Source of the DNA: Pseudomonas resinovorans NBRC 106553
GTDB lineage: Bacteria; Pseudomonadota; Gammaproteobacteria; Pseudomonadales; Pseudomonadaceae
Assembly (NCBI RefSeq): GCF_000412695.1
Contig: NC_021499.1
Coordinates: 3,596,001-3,660,000, forward strand
DNA length: 64,000 nt
Direction of reading: 5' to 3'
Positions 7,941-17,566 of this stretch are shown here, in pieces (within the stretch, counting starts at the first letter, position 1; every line of letters begins with the position of its first letter). The notes under the pieces are model-generated. The model saw nothing but the letters and a program-made list of their open reading frames with translations. It was not told the origin of the DNA and ran no database searches. A program made the position numbers and the translations under genes.

Positions 7941-9626
7941 TCAGGCGGCGCCGTGGCGGCGGCTCTGCACGGTGACGAAGCGCCGGGCGACGAAGGCACC
8001 ATCGGTGATGGAAGCGTTGGCCGCAGGGTTGCCGCCGCTGGCGTGGAAATCGCTGAAGGCCGCGGACTGGTTGACGAACACGCCGCCGTCGAAGTTGATC
8101 GACAGGGCCACGGCCACGTCCTGGGACAGCAGCTCGGCACGGTCCAGCACGGCGTCGTCGGTGGAATAGACGCCCAGGGTCAGGGCGCCCTTCTCGGCGA
8201 TCACCTCGCCGGCCAGGCGCAGGCTGTGCTCGGTGTCGTCGGTGGCGATGACGAAGGCGATGGGGCCGAAGCGCTCCTCGGAGTAGGCGTCACGATCGGC
8301 GGCGTCCACCTTCAGCAGCAACGGGGTATGCACGCGCGCGCCGGGGAACTGCGGGTGCTCGCGGGCTTCGCTGTCCAGCAGCACCTCGCCGAGCTCGCGG
8401 CAGGCCTGGATGCGCTGGACGGTGGCCTCGGACTGGATGGCGCCGATCACAGCGCAAGCGCGCTCGTTGTCGGCGAGGAAGCTCTTCACGCCGCCGGCCA
8501 GGGCCTGGGCCACCTCATCGAAGCTCACCAGCTCATCGCCATTGCGAATGCCGCCGCGGGGTACGTAGATGGCCTGGGTGGTGGTGCACATCTGCCCGGA
8601 ATAGAGGCTGAGGGAGAACGCCAGGTTGCGCGCCACGGCCTTGAGGTCGCGCACGCTGTCGATGATCACGCTGTTGATGCCGGCCTTCTCGGTGAAGACC
8701 TGGGCCTGGCGGGCGTTGTCTTCCAGCCAGTTGCCGAAGGCGTTGGAACCGGTGAAGTCCACCAGCTTGACGCGCGGGTCCAGGGCCAGCTGCTGGCTCA
8801 CCGGGGCTTCCGGGGTATCCACCACCAGGCTCACCAGGGCCGGGTCGAAGCCCAGCTCGGCCAGCACGTCCTGGGCCACCTTGACGCTCATGGCCACCGG
8901 CAGGATCGCGCCGGGGTGCGCCTTGACCAGCACCGGGTTACCGGTGGCCAGGCTGGCGAACAGGCCCGGGTAGGTGTTCCAGGTGGGGAAGGTGGAGCAG
9001 GCGATCACCAGGGACAGGCCGCGCGGGACGACGTGCCAGCGCTTGTCCAGCACCAGCGGGTCCTGCTTGCCCTGGGGCTTGGTCCAGAGTGCCGACTCCG
9101 GCACCTCGGCCATGGCGCGCCAGGCGTAGGCCAGCACTTCCAGACCACGGTCCTGGGCGTGGGGGCCGCCGGCCTGGAAGGCCATCATGTAGGCCTGGCC
9201 ACTGGTGTGCATCACCGCATGGGCCAGGGTCGGGCTCAGGGCATTGAGGCGCTGGAGGATCTCCAGGCAGGCCCCCACCCGTGCATTCGCGCCAGCGTCA
9301 CGCCAGGCAGGCAGGGCCGCCTGCATGCGCGCCAGCAGCGTGTCGGCGTCGTACTGGTCGTAGCTCACGTTCAGGTCGAAACCATAGGGGGAGCGCTCGG
9401 CGCCGGCGCGGCCCACCGCTTGCGGCCCGGCCAGGTCGAAATGCTTGCCGAGCAGCGCCTCGAAGGCGGCCTGGGCCCCCTTCACGGCCTCTTCCGGGTA
9501 CTGCTTGAGGCTTTCCGGGAAGGGCGACCAGTAGCCACGCTCGGCGATCGCCTGGACAGCGCGTTCGAGGGTGCCGCGATGGTGCTCGAACAACTCGAGG
9601 GCGGCGGCGCGGGCGGTGGTCGACAT
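7941..9626 (-). CDS. paaN: PaaN-type aldehyde dehydrogenase (TIGR02288-like)
   Basis: This 561-residue protein belongs to the aldehyde dehydrogenase superfamily branch annotated as phenylacetic acid degradation protein PaaN. It shows [20 protein letters not shown] in the cofactor region, a general-base glutamate in FTEKAGIN and a nucleophilic cysteine in SGQMCTTTQ. It lacks the C-terminal MaoC hydratase domain that PaaZ has, and a separate PaaZ is encoded at 25340. Its role is therefore not the canonical ring opening. It may oxidise the reactive semialdehyde or another aldehyde. A GAGGAG site sets the start at 9626 rather than 15 codons upstream. It diverges from paaF across a 407-base regulatory region. 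Confidence 0.85.
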   Translation of the reverse strand: MSTTARAAALELFEHHRGTLERAVQAIAERGYWSPFPESLKQYPEEAVKGAQAAFEALLGKHFDLAGPQAVGRAGAERSPYGFDLNVSYDQYDADTLLARMQAALPAWRDAGANARVGACLEILQRLNALSPTLAHAVMHTSGQAYMMAFQAGGPHAQDRGLEVLAYAWRAMAEVPESALWTKPQGKQDPLVLDKRWHVVPRGLSLVIACSTFPTWNTYPGLFASLATGNPVLVKAHPGAILPVAMSVKVAQDVLAELGFDPALVSLVVDTPEAPVSQQLALDPRVKLVDFTGSNAFGNWLEDNARQAQVFTEKAGINSVIIDSVRDLKAVARNLAFSLSLYSGQMCTTTQAIYVPRGGIRNGDELVSFDEVAQALAGGVKSFLADNERACAVIGAIQSEATVQRIQACRELGEVLLDSEAREHPQFPGARVHTPLLLKVDAADRDAYSEERFGPIAFVIATDDTEHSLRLAGEVIAEKGALTLGVYSTDDAVLDRAELLSQDVAVALSINFDGGVFVNQSAAFSDFHASGGNPAANASITDGAFVARRFVTVQSRRHGAA

Positions 9627-10033
9627 GGAAGAACTCCTCAACAGGGCAGGTAGAGCCACAAGGTGGCGCAAAGCGATTCGCTTGATGTCGAATTTTGTAT
9701 CACATCAATGAGAAACATAAAAGCACCAGCTGCTGTATCAGATGACGACCGGTCATGGGGGCTTAGACCCACCGCATAGAACACGCCACAAACCAGTAAT
9801 TACGGGGCACTAACGCTGAACGCCACGCCCCTCACTTCGTCCTTTGGTAGCAAAAACAGAGCTTATGAGACACATAAATCATATCTACACTTATTGTTTT
9901 GTATCGCTTTGTGGTTATACTCCGGCCAAAGTCGCCCCGCCCTCAGCGCGGCCGACACAGGAAGGGGATGGCCCCGAACCCACTAATAAGAGCGGCTGAC
10001 TCAAGGCCGCGCGTGCACCTGAGGACAGTCGAC
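9627..10033. promoter_or_regulatory. divergent paaN/paaF control region with PaaX-like motifs
   Basis: This AT-rich gap separates two divergent paa operons. GTATC-containing motifs occur at 9693-9706 (TTTTGTATCACATC), 9734-9744 (TGTATCAGATG) and 9897-9911 (TTTTGTATCGCTTTG). A palindrome AAGCGATTCGCTT lies at 9671-9683. The 9897 motif is repeated exactly, inverted, before paaA. Binding by PaaX is inferred from position and recurrence. Confidence 0.6.
9894..9921 (+). promoter_or_regulatory. predicted sigma-70 promoter of paaFGHIJK
   Basis: TTGTTT (9894-9899) and TATACT (9916-9921) are separated by 16 bases. The PaaX-like motif fills most of the spacer, which would allow repression by direct blocking of RNA polymerase. 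The paaF start codon is about 110 bases downstream. Confidence 0.55.
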
Positions 10034-10807
10034 ATGCCTCGTACCCTTGCCGTCCTGCCGCCCGAGCAGGGCGTCCGCCTGATCACCCTGCAGCGCCCGG
10101 AAGCGCTCAACGCCCTCAATACCGAATTGCTGGGCGAGCTGGCCGCCGAACTGGACGCCGCCGAGCAGGATGCCGAGACCCGCGTGGTGGTCATCACCGG
10201 CAGCCGCAAGGCCTTCGCCGCCGGCGCCGATATCAAGGAAATGGCCGAGCGCGACCTGGTGGGCATCCTCAACGACCCGCGCCTGGCCCACTGGCAGCGC
10301 ATCACGCGCTTCAGCAAGCCGCTGATCGCCGCGGTGAACGGCGTCTGCCTCGGCGGCGGCTGCGAACTGGCGATGCACGCCGACATCCTCATCGCCGGCG
10401 AAGACGCCCGCTTCGGCCAGCCGGAAATCAATCTCGGAATCATGCCCGGCGCCGGCGGCACCCAACGCCTGCTGCGCGCGGTAGGCAAGTCCCTGGCCAT
10501 GCAGATGGTGCTCACCGGTGAAGCCATCGACGCCCGCCACGCCCAGCGCGCCGGCCTCATCAGCGAAGTGACCCAGCCGGAATTCACCGTCGAACGCGCC
10601 ATCGCCATCGCCCGCGTGATCGCCCAGAAGGCGCCCCTGGCCGTACGCCTGGCCAAGGAAGCCCTGCTGAAAGCCGAGGACACGGACCTTGCCAGCGGCC
10701 TGCGCTTCGAGCGCCACGCCTTCACCCTGCTGGCCGGCACCCGCGACCGCGAGGAAGGCATCCGCGCCTTCCAGGAAAAGCGCCGCCCCGAATTCATCGG
10801 CCAGTGA
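10034..10807 (+). CDS. paaF: 2,3-dehydroadipyl-CoA hydratase PaaF
   Basis: This 257-residue crotonase-fold enzyme is close to E. coli PaaF (255). It hydrates 2,3-dehydroadipyl-CoA to 3-hydroxyadipyl-CoA in the lower phenylacetate pathway. Seen motifs are AFAAGADIKEM (CoA/oxyanion region), GVCLGGGCELAMHADILIA and FGQPEINLGIMPGAGGTQRL, with the two glutamates expected of a hydratase. The ATG at 10034 follows a GAGGACA site; a longer in-frame extension to 9899 runs through the promoter and is rejected. It is first in the tight paaF-G-H-I-J run. Confidence 0.9.
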   Translation: MPRTLAVLPPEQGVRLITLQRPEALNALNTELLGELAAELDAAEQDAETRVVVITGSRKAFAAGADIKEMAERDLVGILNDPRLAHWQRITRFSKPLIAAVNGVCLGGGCELAMHADILIAGEDARFGQPEINLGIMPGAGGTQRLLRAVGKSLAMQMVLTGEAIDARHAQRAGLISEVTQPEFTVERAIAIARVIAQKAPLAVRLAKEALLKAEDTDLASGLRFERHAFTLLAGTRDREEGIRAFQEKRRPEFIGQ

Positions 10808-10853
10808 TCACTGGCCCATCCACTCCTTCGAACTCCATAGAGCGCCCAGAGCC

Positions 10854-11645
10854 ATGAACTTCGAGCACATCCTGTTTTCCATCGAGGCTGGCGTCGCCAC
10901 CCTCAGCCTGAACCGCCCCGAGCAGCTGAACAGCTTCAACGCCAAGATGCACGGCGAGGTCCGCGAGGCCCTCAAGCAGGTGCGCCAGAACCCGGAAGTG
11001 CGCGTCCTGCTGCTGACCGGCGAAGGCCGTGGCTTCTGCGCGGGCCAGGACCTGGCCGACCGCAACGTCGCCCCCGGCGCCGACGCCCCTGATCTGGGCG
11101 AATCCATCGAGAAGTTCTACAACCCGCTGATCCGCAGCCTGCGCGACCTGCCGCTGCCGGTGATCTGCGCGGTCAACGGCGTGGCCGCCGGTGCCGGCGC
11201 CAACATCCCGCTGGCCTGCGACCTGGTCCTGGCCGCCCGCTCCGCCAGCTTCATCCAGGCCTTCTGCAAGATCGGCCTGATCCCGGATTCCGGCGGCACC
11301 TGGACCCTGCCGCGCCTGATCGGCACGGCCCGCGCCAAGGCACTGGCCCTGCTGGGCGAGCGCCTGAGCGCCGAGCAGGCCGAACAATGGGGCCTGATCT
11401 ACCGCGTGGTGGACGACGCCGCCCTGCGCGAGGAAGCCCTCAAGCTCGCCCGCCACCTGGCCACCCAGCCCACCTACGGCCTGGCCCTGATCAAGCGCAG
11501 CCTCAACGCCAGCCTGAACAACAGCTTCGACGAGCAGCTGGACCTCGAACGCGACCTGCAGCGCCTCGCCGGCCGCAGCGAGGACTACCGCGAGGGCGTC
11601 AGCGCCTTCATGGAAAAGCGCACCCCGGCCTTCAAAGGACGCTGA
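10854..11645 (+). CDS. paaG: ring-1,2-epoxyphenylacetyl-CoA isomerase PaaG
   Basis: This 263-residue crotonase-family isomerase (E. coli PaaG 262) converts the ring epoxide of phenylacetyl-CoA to the seven-membered oxepin-CoA and also shifts a double bond later in the pathway. The segments RGFCAGQDLADR, GVAAGAGANIPLACD and FCKIGLIPDSGGTW are visible. It lacks the two hydratase glutamates of PaaF, which fits isomerase chemistry. The start is the ATG at 10854, 46 bases after paaF. It lies four bases before paaH, so translation of the two is probably coupled. Confidence 0.9.
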   Translation: MNFEHILFSIEAGVATLSLNRPEQLNSFNAKMHGEVREALKQVRQNPEVRVLLLTGEGRGFCAGQDLADRNVAPGADAPDLGESIEKFYNPLIRSLRDLPLPVICAVNGVAAGAGANIPLACDLVLAARSASFIQAFCKIGLIPDSGGTWTLPRLIGTARAKALALLGERLSAEQAEQWGLIYRVVDDAALREEALKLARHLATQPTYGLALIKRSLNASLNNSFDEQLDLERDLQRLAGRSEDYREGVSAFMEKRTPAFKGR

Positions 11646-11649
11646 TCCC

Positions 11650-13167
11650 ATGCCCGCCCTGAACAACTCCGCAACAATCGCCGTGATCGGTGCCGGCGCC
11701 ATGGGTGCCGGCATCGCCCAGGTGGCCGCCCAGGCCGGCCACCCGGTCAAGCTCTATGACAACCGCCCCGGCGCCTCCGCCCAGGCCATCGATGGTATCG
11801 ATCGCCAACTCGGCCGCCTGGTGGAAAAAGGCAAGCTCGCCGCCGAAGCCCGCGCCGCCACCGTCGCTCGCCTGCAGCCGGTGGAAGCCATCGAGGCCCT
11901 GGCCGATGCCAGCCTGGTGATCGAGGCCATCGTCGAGAACCTGGAGGTCAAGCGCGGCCTGCTGCGCCAGCTGGAAAGCCTGTGCAGCGCCGACTGCATC
12001 CTCGCCAGCAACACCTCGTCCCTGTCCATCACCAGCCTGGCGGCGGGCCTCGCCCATCCGGGCCGGGTGCTCGGCATGCACTTCTTCAACCCGGCGCCGC
12101 TGATGGCCCTGGTGGAAGTCGTCTCGGGCCTGGCCAGCGATCCGGCCCTGGCCGAATGCCTGTACGAAACCGCCAAGGCCTGGGGCAAGAAGCCGGTACA
12201 CACCCGCTCCACCCCCGGCTTCATCGTCAACCGCGTGGCGCGCCCCTTCTACGCCGAAAGCCTGCGCCTGCTGCAGGAAGGCGCCGCCGACTGCGCCACC
12301 CTCGACGCACTGATGCGTGACGCGGGCGGTTTCCGCATGGGCGCCTTCGAACTCACCGACCTGATCGGCCATGACGTCAACTACGCCGTGACCTGCTCGG
12401 TGTTCGACGCCTACTACGGCGACTTCCGCTTCCAGCCCTCGCTGATCCAGAAGGAGCTGGTGGACGCCGGCCGCCTCGGCCGCAAGAGCGGCCATGGTTT
12501 CTACGACTACGCCGAAGGCGCCGAGCGCCCGCAAGCGGCCGAACTGACCAGCGCCGCCAGCATCGACACCTGCGTGGTGGAAGGCGGGCTGGGCGTGGCC
12601 GAACCGCTGATCCAGCGCCTGGCCGAGGCCGGCGTGCAACTGGTGCGCCGCGACGGCCAGGGCCTGCTGCGGGTCGGCGAGGCGGTGATCGCCCTGTCCG
12701 ACGGCCGCCTGGCCAGCCAACGCGCCAACGAAGACGGCATCAGCAACCTGGTGCTGATCGACCTCGCCCTGGACTACGCCAAAGCCAGCCGCCTGGGTGT
12801 CAGCTTCGCCGCCGGCACCAGCCAGACGGCCCGCGACCAGGCCGTGGCCCTGCTGCAACGCGCCGGCCTCAAGGTCAGCCCGCTTGCCGACATCCCCGGC
12901 CTGGCGGTGCTGCGCACCCTGGCCATGCTGGCCAACGAAGGCAGTGACGCCGTGCTCCAGGGCGTCGGCACCGTCGGCGACATCGATCTCGCCATGCGCG
13001 CCGGGGTGAACTACCCGCAAGGTCCGCTGGCCTGGGCCGACACCATTGGCCTGCCGGCCATACTGCGCACCCTGGAGAACCTCCAGGCCGCCTATGGCGA
13101 GGAGCGCTACCGCCCTTCCCTGCTGCTGCGCCGTCGCGTCGCCGAAGGGAGAAAATTCCATGACTAA
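11650..13167 (+). CDS. paaH: 3-hydroxyadipyl-CoA dehydrogenase PaaH
   Basis: This 505-residue NAD-dependent dehydrogenase oxidises 3-hydroxyadipyl-CoA to 3-oxoadipyl-CoA. The Rossmann motif GAGAMGAGIAQ lies at 14-24. The 3-hydroxyacyl-CoA dehydrogenase signature HFFNPAPLMALVE and the start of the C-terminal domain (STPGFIVNRVARPFYAE) follow. A second C-terminal dimerisation-like repeat (about 405-500) makes it longer than single-domain homologues, as in the E. coli protein of about 475 residues. It begins four bases after paaG and overlaps paaI by eight bases. Confidence 0.9.
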   Translation: MPALNNSATIAVIGAGAMGAGIAQVAAQAGHPVKLYDNRPGASAQAIDGIDRQLGRLVEKGKLAAEARAATVARLQPVEAIEALADASLVIEAIVENLEVKRGLLRQLESLCSADCILASNTSSLSITSLAAGLAHPGRVLGMHFFNPAPLMALVEVVSGLASDPALAECLYETAKAWGKKPVHTRSTPGFIVNRVARPFYAESLRLLQEGAADCATLDALMRDAGGFRMGAFELTDLIGHDVNYAVTCSVFDAYYGDFRFQPSLIQKELVDAGRLGRKSGHGFYDYAEGAERPQAAELTSAASIDTCVVEGGLGVAEPLIQRLAEAGVQLVRRDGQGLLRVGEAVIALSDGRLASQRANEDGISNLVLIDLALDYAKASRLGVSFAAGTSQTARDQAVALLQRAGLKVSPLADIPGLAVLRTLAMLANEGSDAVLQGVGTVGDIDLAMRAGVNYPQGPLAWADTIGLPAILRTLENLQAAYGEERYRPSLLLRRRVAEGRKFHD

Positions 13168-13609
13168 CCACGAAGCCCTGTCCCTGGCCGAGGCCTGCGG
13201 CACCGCGCTGTTCGAGCGCGACACCGCCAGCCAGGCCATGGGCATGCGCCTGCTCTCGATGGCCCCCGGCGCCGCGCGGATCGGCATGACCGTGCGCGAA
13301 GACATGCTGCAGGGCCACGGCACCTGCCACGGCGGCTACCTGTTCGCCCTGGCCGACTCGGCCTTCGCCTTCGCCTGCAACTCCTACAACGACGCCACCG
13401 TGGCCATCGGCTGCAGCATCGACTACGTGGCGCCGGCGCGCCTGGGCGACACCCTCACCGCCCAGGCCATCGAGCAGAGCCGCAGCGGCCGCACCGGCAA
13501 CTACGACGTGCGCATCGAAAACCAGAACGGGCAACTGATCGCCCTCTTCCATGGCAAGTCCTACAAAGTGCGCGGCTCGGTACTCGCGCAGGAGACCCCG
13601 AATGAATGA
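13160..13609 (+). CDS. paaI: hydroxyphenylacetyl-CoA thioesterase PaaI
   Basis: This 149-residue hot-dog fold thioesterase is thought to release CoA from stalled aromatic intermediates of the phenylacetate pathway. The catalytic segment HGTCHGG (53-59) and the aspartate in [10 protein letters not shown] near residue 66 match the family. The start codon lies inside the 3' end of paaH (eight-base overlap) and the stop overlaps the start of paaJ (eight-base overlap), so translational coupling is expected. A GGGAG ribosome site lies inside paaH. Length is typical (E. coli 140). Confidence 0.9.
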   Translation: MTNHEALSLAEACGTALFERDTASQAMGMRLLSMAPGAARIGMTVREDMLQGHGTCHGGYLFALADSAFAFACNSYNDATVAIGCSIDYVAPARLGDTLTAQAIEQSRSGRTGNYDVRIENQNGQLIALFHGKSYKVRGSVLAQETPNE

Positions 13610-14807
13610 CGCCCTGATTATCGACGCCGTGCGTACGCCCATCGGCCGCTACGCCGGTGCGCTGTCCGGCGTGCGCGCCGACGACCTCGGCGCCGTGCCC
13701 CTGCGCGCCCTGATCGCCCGCCACCCGGAACTGGACTGGAGCGCCATCGACGACGTGATCTACGGCTGCGCCAACCAGGCCGGCGAAGACAACCGCAACG
13801 TCGCGCGCATGTCGTCCCTGCTGGCAGGCCTGCCGGTAACCGTGCCCGGCACCACCCTGAACCGTCTTTGCGGCTCCGGCCTGGACGCTATCGGCAACGC
13901 CGCCCGCGCCCTGCGCTGCGGCGAGGCTGGCCTGATGCTGGCCGGCGGCGTGGAATCCATGTCCCGCGCGCCCTTCGTCATGGGCAAGGCCGACAGCGCC
14001 TTCTCCCGCCAGGCGGAAATCTTCGACACCACCATCGGCTGGCGCTTCGTCAACCCGCTGCTGAGGGCCGAGTACGGCATCGACTCCATGCCGGAAACCG
14101 CCGAGAACGTCGCCGAGCAGTTCAACATCTCCCGCGCCGACCAGGACGCCTTCGCCCTGCGCAGCCAGCAGCGCGCCGCCGCGGCCCAGGCCAACGGCCG
14201 CCTGGCGAAGGAAATCGTCCCGGTGGAGATCCCCCAGCGCAAGGGCCCGGCCAAGGTGGTCGAGCAGGATGAACACCCGCGCGGCGACACCACCCTGGAA
14301 CAGCTGGCCAAGCTCGGCACGCCGTTCCGCCAGGGCGGCAGCGTCACCGCCGGCAACGCCTCGGGCGTCAACGACGGCGCCTGCGCCCTGCTCCTGGCCA
14401 GCCCGGAAGCCGCCAAGCGCCACGGCCTGAAGGCCCGCGGCCGGGTGGTCGGCATGGCCACCGCCGGCGTCGAGCCGCGCATCATGGGCATCGGCCCGGT
14501 ACCGGCGACCCGCAAGGTGCTGGAACTGACCGGCCTGTCCCTGGCCGACATGGACGTGATCGAACTCAACGAAGCCTTCGCCGCCCAGGGCCTGGCCGTG
14601 CTGCGCGAGCTGGGCCTGGCCGACGACGACGCCCGGGTGAACCCCAACGGCGGCGCCATCGCCCTCGGCCACCCGCTGGGCATGAGCGGCGCGCGCCTGG
14701 TGACCACCGCCCTGCACGAACTGGAAGAACGCCAGGGCCGCTACGCCCTCTGCACCATGTGCATCGGCGTGGGTCAGGGCATCGCCCTGATCATCGAGCG
14801 GCTCTGA
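13602..14807 (+). CDS. paaJ: 3-oxoadipyl-CoA/3-oxo-5,6-dehydrosuberyl-CoA thiolase PaaJ
   Basis: This 401-residue thiolase cleaves 3-oxo-5,6-dehydrosuberyl-CoA and 3-oxoadipyl-CoA, releasing acetyl-CoA and finally succinyl-CoA. The nucleophilic Cys90 is in NRLCGSGLD. The catalytic histidine is in [11 protein letters not shown] near residue 357, and the second cysteine is in [10 protein letters not shown] near 387. It is similar to PcaF of the beta-ketoadipate pathway; the operon position decides for PaaJ. GGAG lies seven bases before the ATG. It overlaps paaI, and a 99-base gap with a hairpin separates it from paaK. Confidence 0.9.
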   Translation: MNDALIIDAVRTPIGRYAGALSGVRADDLGAVPLRALIARHPELDWSAIDDVIYGCANQAGEDNRNVARMSSLLAGLPVTVPGTTLNRLCGSGLDAIGNAARALRCGEAGLMLAGGVESMSRAPFVMGKADSAFSRQAEIFDTTIGWRFVNPLLRAEYGIDSMPETAENVAEQFNISRADQDAFALRSQQRAAAAQANGRLAKEIVPVEIPQRKGPAKVVEQDEHPRGDTTLEQLAKLGTPFRQGGSVTAGNASGVNDGACALLLASPEAAKRHGLKARGRVVGMATAGVEPRIMGIGPVPATRKVLELTGLSLADMDVIELNEAFAAQGLAVLRELGLADDDARVNPNGGAIALGHPLGMSGARLVTTALHELEERQGRYALCTMCIGVGQGIALIIERL

Positions 14808-14832
14808 ATCGCAAGAACCGAGATCGAGAAAA

Positions 14833-14858
14833 CCGGGGAGGAGTATCCTCTTCCCCGG
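14833..14858 (+). other. hairpin between paaJ and paaK
   Basis: An inverted repeat with near-perfect arms (CCGGGGA.GAG pairing with CTC.TCCCCGG) lies 26 bases after the paaJ stop. No T-tract follows, so it looks more like an mRNA processing or stability element than a terminator. Confidence 0.45.
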
Positions 14859-14906
14859 CACTCAGGGGCCCACGGGCCTCCGTATAAAAACAATTTGAGT
14901 GAAACC

Positions 14907-16217
14907 ATGAACATGATTGCCAATACCGCCTTGCTGGACCCGATGGAAACCGCCAGTGTCGACCAACTGCGCCAGCACCAGCTGGAGCGCCTGCGCTGGA
15001 GCCTGAAGCACGCCTACGAGAACGTCCCGCTGTACCGCAAGCGCTTCGACGAAGCCGGCATGCACCCGGACGACCTCAAGTCCCTGGACGACCTCGCCAA
15101 GTTCCCCTTCACCGGCAAGAACGACCTGCGTGACAACTACCCCTACGGCATGTTCGCCGTGCCGCAGAGCGAGATCGTGCGCATCCACGCCTCCAGCGGC
15201 ACCACCGGCAAGCCCACCGTGGTCGGCTACACCCAGAACGACATCGACACCTGGGCCAACGTGGTGGCGCGCTCGATCCGCGCAGCCGGCGGCCGCAAGG
15301 GCGACAAGGTGCACATCTCCTACGGCTACGGCCTGTTCACCGGCGGCCTGGGCGCCCACTACGGCGCCGAGCGCCTGGGCTGCACAGTGATCCCGATGTC
15401 CGGCGGCCAGACCGAGAAGCAGGTCCAGCTGATCCGCGACTTCCAGCCGGACATCATCATGGTCACCCCGTCCTACATGCTGAACCTGGCCGACGAGATC
15501 GAGCGCCAGGGCATCGACCCGCACAAGCTGGCCCTGCGCCTGGGCATCTTCGGCGCCGAGCCCTGGACCGCCGAGCTGCGCCGCGCCATCGAGGAGCGCC
15601 TGGGCATCACCGCCCTGGACATCTACGGCCTGTCGGAAATCATGGGCCCCGGGGTCGCCATGGAATGCTTTGATACCAAGGACGGCCCGACCATCTGGGA
15701 AGACCACTTCTACCCCGAGATCATCGACCCGGTGACCGGCGAAGTGCTGCCGGACGGCCAGATGGGCGAGCTGGTGTTCACCTCGCTGTCCAAGGAAGCC
15801 CTGCCGATGATCCGCTACCGCACCCGCGACCTGACCCGCCTGCTGCCGGGCACCGCGCGACCGATGCGGCGCATGGACAAGATCACCGGCCGCAGCGACG
15901 ACATGCTGATCATCCGTGGCGTGAACGTATTCCCGACGCAGATCGAAGAGCAGGTCCTCAAGGTCCGCCAGCTGTCGGAGAACTACGAGATCCACCTGTT
16001 CCGCAACGGCAACCTGGACAGCATCGAAGTCCACGTGGAGCTCAAGCACGAGCACGAGAACCTCGGCGACTCGCAGCAACAGGCGCTGTGCAACGAGCTG
16101 TCGAAGTACATCAAGACCTACATCGGCATCAGCTCGCGCATCGTCCTGCGCCCCTGCTACTCGCTGAAGCGCTCCGAAGGCAAGGCCTGCCACGTGCACG
16201 ACAATCGCGGCAAGTAA
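14907..16217 (+). CDS. paaK: phenylacetate-CoA ligase PaaK
   Basis: This 436-residue AMP-forming enzyme activates phenylacetate with ATP and CoA, committing it to the aerobic hybrid pathway. The adenylate-forming P-loop HASSGTTGKP spans 94-103. The later motif YGLSEIMGPGVAMEC and the hinge region KITGRSDDMLIIRGVNVFP are clear. Length equals that of known PaaK proteins (about 437). I use the ATG at 14907; a TTG four codons upstream and an ATG two codons downstream are alternatives, and no strong ribosome site decides. It is the last gene of the paaF operon, followed by a strong terminator. Confidence 0.92.
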   Translation: MNMIANTALLDPMETASVDQLRQHQLERLRWSLKHAYENVPLYRKRFDEAGMHPDDLKSLDDLAKFPFTGKNDLRDNYPYGMFAVPQSEIVRIHASSGTTGKPTVVGYTQNDIDTWANVVARSIRAAGGRKGDKVHISYGYGLFTGGLGAHYGAERLGCTVIPMSGGQTEKQVQLIRDFQPDIIMVTPSYMLNLADEIERQGIDPHKLALRLGIFGAEPWTAELRRAIEERLGITALDIYGLSEIMGPGVAMECFDTKDGPTIWEDHFYPEIIDPVTGEVLPDGQMGELVFTSLSKEALPMIRYRTRDLTRLLPGTARPMRRMDKITGRSDDMLIIRGVNVFPTQIEEQVLKVRQLSENYEIHLFRNGNLDSIEVHVELKHEHENLGDSQQQALCNELSKYIKTYIGISSRIVLRPCYSLKRSEGKACHVHDNRGK

Positions 16218-16232
16218 GCTCCGAGCCTGAAG

Positions 16233-16261
16233 AAAAGCCCCGCGTATGCGGGGCTTTTTTT
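16233..16261 (+). terminator. Rho-independent terminator of the paaFGHIJK operon
   Basis: The stem AAAAGCCCCGC/GCGGGGCTTTT with a four-base loop is followed by further T. The last eight bases (16254-16261, CTTTTTTT) are the left copy of the insertion sequence's target duplication. Confidence 0.92.
16254..16261. repeat. 8-bp target site duplication, left copy
   Basis: CTTTTTTT immediately precedes the left inverted repeat of the insertion sequence. The identical octamer follows the right inverted repeat at 17567-17574. Confidence 0.88.
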
Positions 16262-16360
16262 GGTTCTTCGCGGATTCAGGGGGAAGAGCGAGTTGACAGT
16301 CAGGGAAGTGGGTAGATTGGCAGTCGCCAAACGAACCAACCCCCACTCCCTGCTGCCGCC

Positions 16361-17563
16361 GTGAATCCTATTGATCTTGCCCAGTTCTGGCCAGGCTACG
16401 AGGTCGTCGCCTGTCGCCAAGCCACTCACGACACCCTGCTGATTGAGCTCGAACCTCAAGCCGGCTCCCTCCCCAAATGTGGCCGCTGTCACCAAGACTG
16501 CCCGCTGATCCACGAGCGGCGAATCCGCCAGGTGCGTGACCGTGACCTGCTGGATCAGCGCGTGCTGCTCCAACTGCCGGTGCGTCGCGTCGATTGCCTG
16601 GATTGTGGGCGGGTGACCGAGCGGATTGACTGGCTGGAGCCGGCCTCCCGCTTGACCCAGCGGCTGCGCCTCTGGCTCGAGGGCTTGCTGCAACTGTTGC
16701 CGATCAGCCATGTCAGCCGCCTCACTGGCCTGCACTGGCACACCCTCAAGACGCTCGACAAGCGCCGCCTCGAGGCGGCCGTGGGGACCTTTGAGCCCGG
16801 TGAGGTGCGGCGGCTGGTGATGGACGAGTTCGCCCTGCACAAGGGGCATCGTTACGCCACGGTGATCATGGATGCCGAGCGCACGCGGGTGCTGTGGGTC
16901 GGGCATGGCAACAGCCGTGAGGCGATCCGTCCGTTCTTCGAATTGCTCGGCGAGCACTGCCGGCAGATCGAGGCGGTGGCCATGGACATGAACACCGCCT
17001 TCGACCTCGAGGTGAAACGGCATTGCCCGCAGGCCGAGGTGGTGTACGACCTGTTCCACGTGGTGGCGCGCTACGGCCGGGACGTGATCGACCGGATCCG
17101 GGTCGACCAGGCCAACCGCCTGCGCGAAGACAAACCGGCGCGCAAGGTGGTCAAGCAGAGCCGCTGGCTGCTGCTGCGCAATCGCGAAAACCTCAAGGGC
17201 GGACAGGCCGTGCAGTTGCAGGAATTGCTCGCGGCCAACCAGCCACTGGCCACGGCCTACGTGCTCAAGGATGCATTAAAGGAAATCTGGTACGCCCCCA
17301 GTGTGCAGGACGGCTGGCGGCGCTGGCGAACCTGGCTGCGGCACGCCCGGGACAGCGGCTTGGCGCCGCTCCAACGCTTTGCCAGGAACCTCAAGCGTTA
17401 CGCGCGCGGCATCCTCGCCAGCGCCCGTTTCCCCTTGCACACCAGCCAGCTGGAAGGGGTGAACAACCGCATCAAAGTGATCAAGCGCATGGCCTATGGC
17501 TTCCGCGACTCGGCCTACTTCTTCCTGAAAATCAAGGCCGCCTTCCCCGGGAAAGCGCGATGA
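16361..17563 (+). CDS. ISL3-family transposase
   Basis: This 400-residue DDE-type transposase starts at a GTG. The N-terminus has a zinc-binding cysteine cluster (CGRCHQDC near residue 40 and CLDCGRVTER near 80). The catalytic core holds VMDEFALHKGHRYATVIMD (first Asp region), VAMDMNTAFDLEVKRHCP (second Asp) and HTSQLEGVNNRIKVIKRMAYGF with the glutamate of the triad. No frameshift or internal stop is seen, so the element is probably active. The family is known for ISL3-type IS of about 1.3 kb in Pseudomonas. Confidence 0.92.
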   Translation: MNPIDLAQFWPGYEVVACRQATHDTLLIELEPQAGSLPKCGRCHQDCPLIHERRIRQVRDRDLLDQRVLLQLPVRRVDCLDCGRVTERIDWLEPASRLTQRLRLWLEGLLQLLPISHVSRLTGLHWHTLKTLDKRRLEAAVGTFEPGEVRRLVMDEFALHKGHRYATVIMDAERTRVLWVGHGNSREAIRPFFELLGEHCRQIEAVAMDMNTAFDLEVKRHCPQAEVVYDLFHVVARYGRDVIDRIRVDQANRLREDKPARKVVKQSRWLLLRNRENLKGGQAVQLQELLAANQPLATAYVLKDALKEIWYAPSVQDGWRRWRTWLRHARDSGLAPLQRFARNLKRYARGILASARFPLHTSQLEGVNNRIKVIKRMAYGFRDSAYFFLKIKAAFPGKAR

Positions 17564-17566
17564 ACC
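17542..17566. repeat. right terminal inverted repeat of the insertion sequence
   Basis: This end mirrors 16262-16286 with about 19 of 25 positions matching and includes the transposase stop codon. Confidence 0.8.

Larger units (their letters stand above)
16262..17566 (+). mobile_element. ISL3-family insertion sequence, 1305 bp, intact
   Basis: The ends are imperfect inverted repeats of about 25 bases (16262-16286 and 17542-17566, opening GGTTCTTCGCGG against GGTTCATCGCGC, about 19 of 25 matching). They are flanked by an 8-bp direct repeat CTTTTTTT, the duplication length known for ISL3. One transposase gene fills the interior and its stop codon lies inside the right repeat. The matching duplications indicate a simple, apparently unrearranged insertion. 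The element sits in the T-tract of the paaK terminator, leaving the stem and a T-run upstream. Confidence 0.9.

Noticed and set aside
11632..13323. A 563-codon minus-strand frame, and similar long frames at 3041-4639 and 7953-9653
   Set aside because: All are mirror frames of well-identified paa and fea genes in GC-rich DNA.
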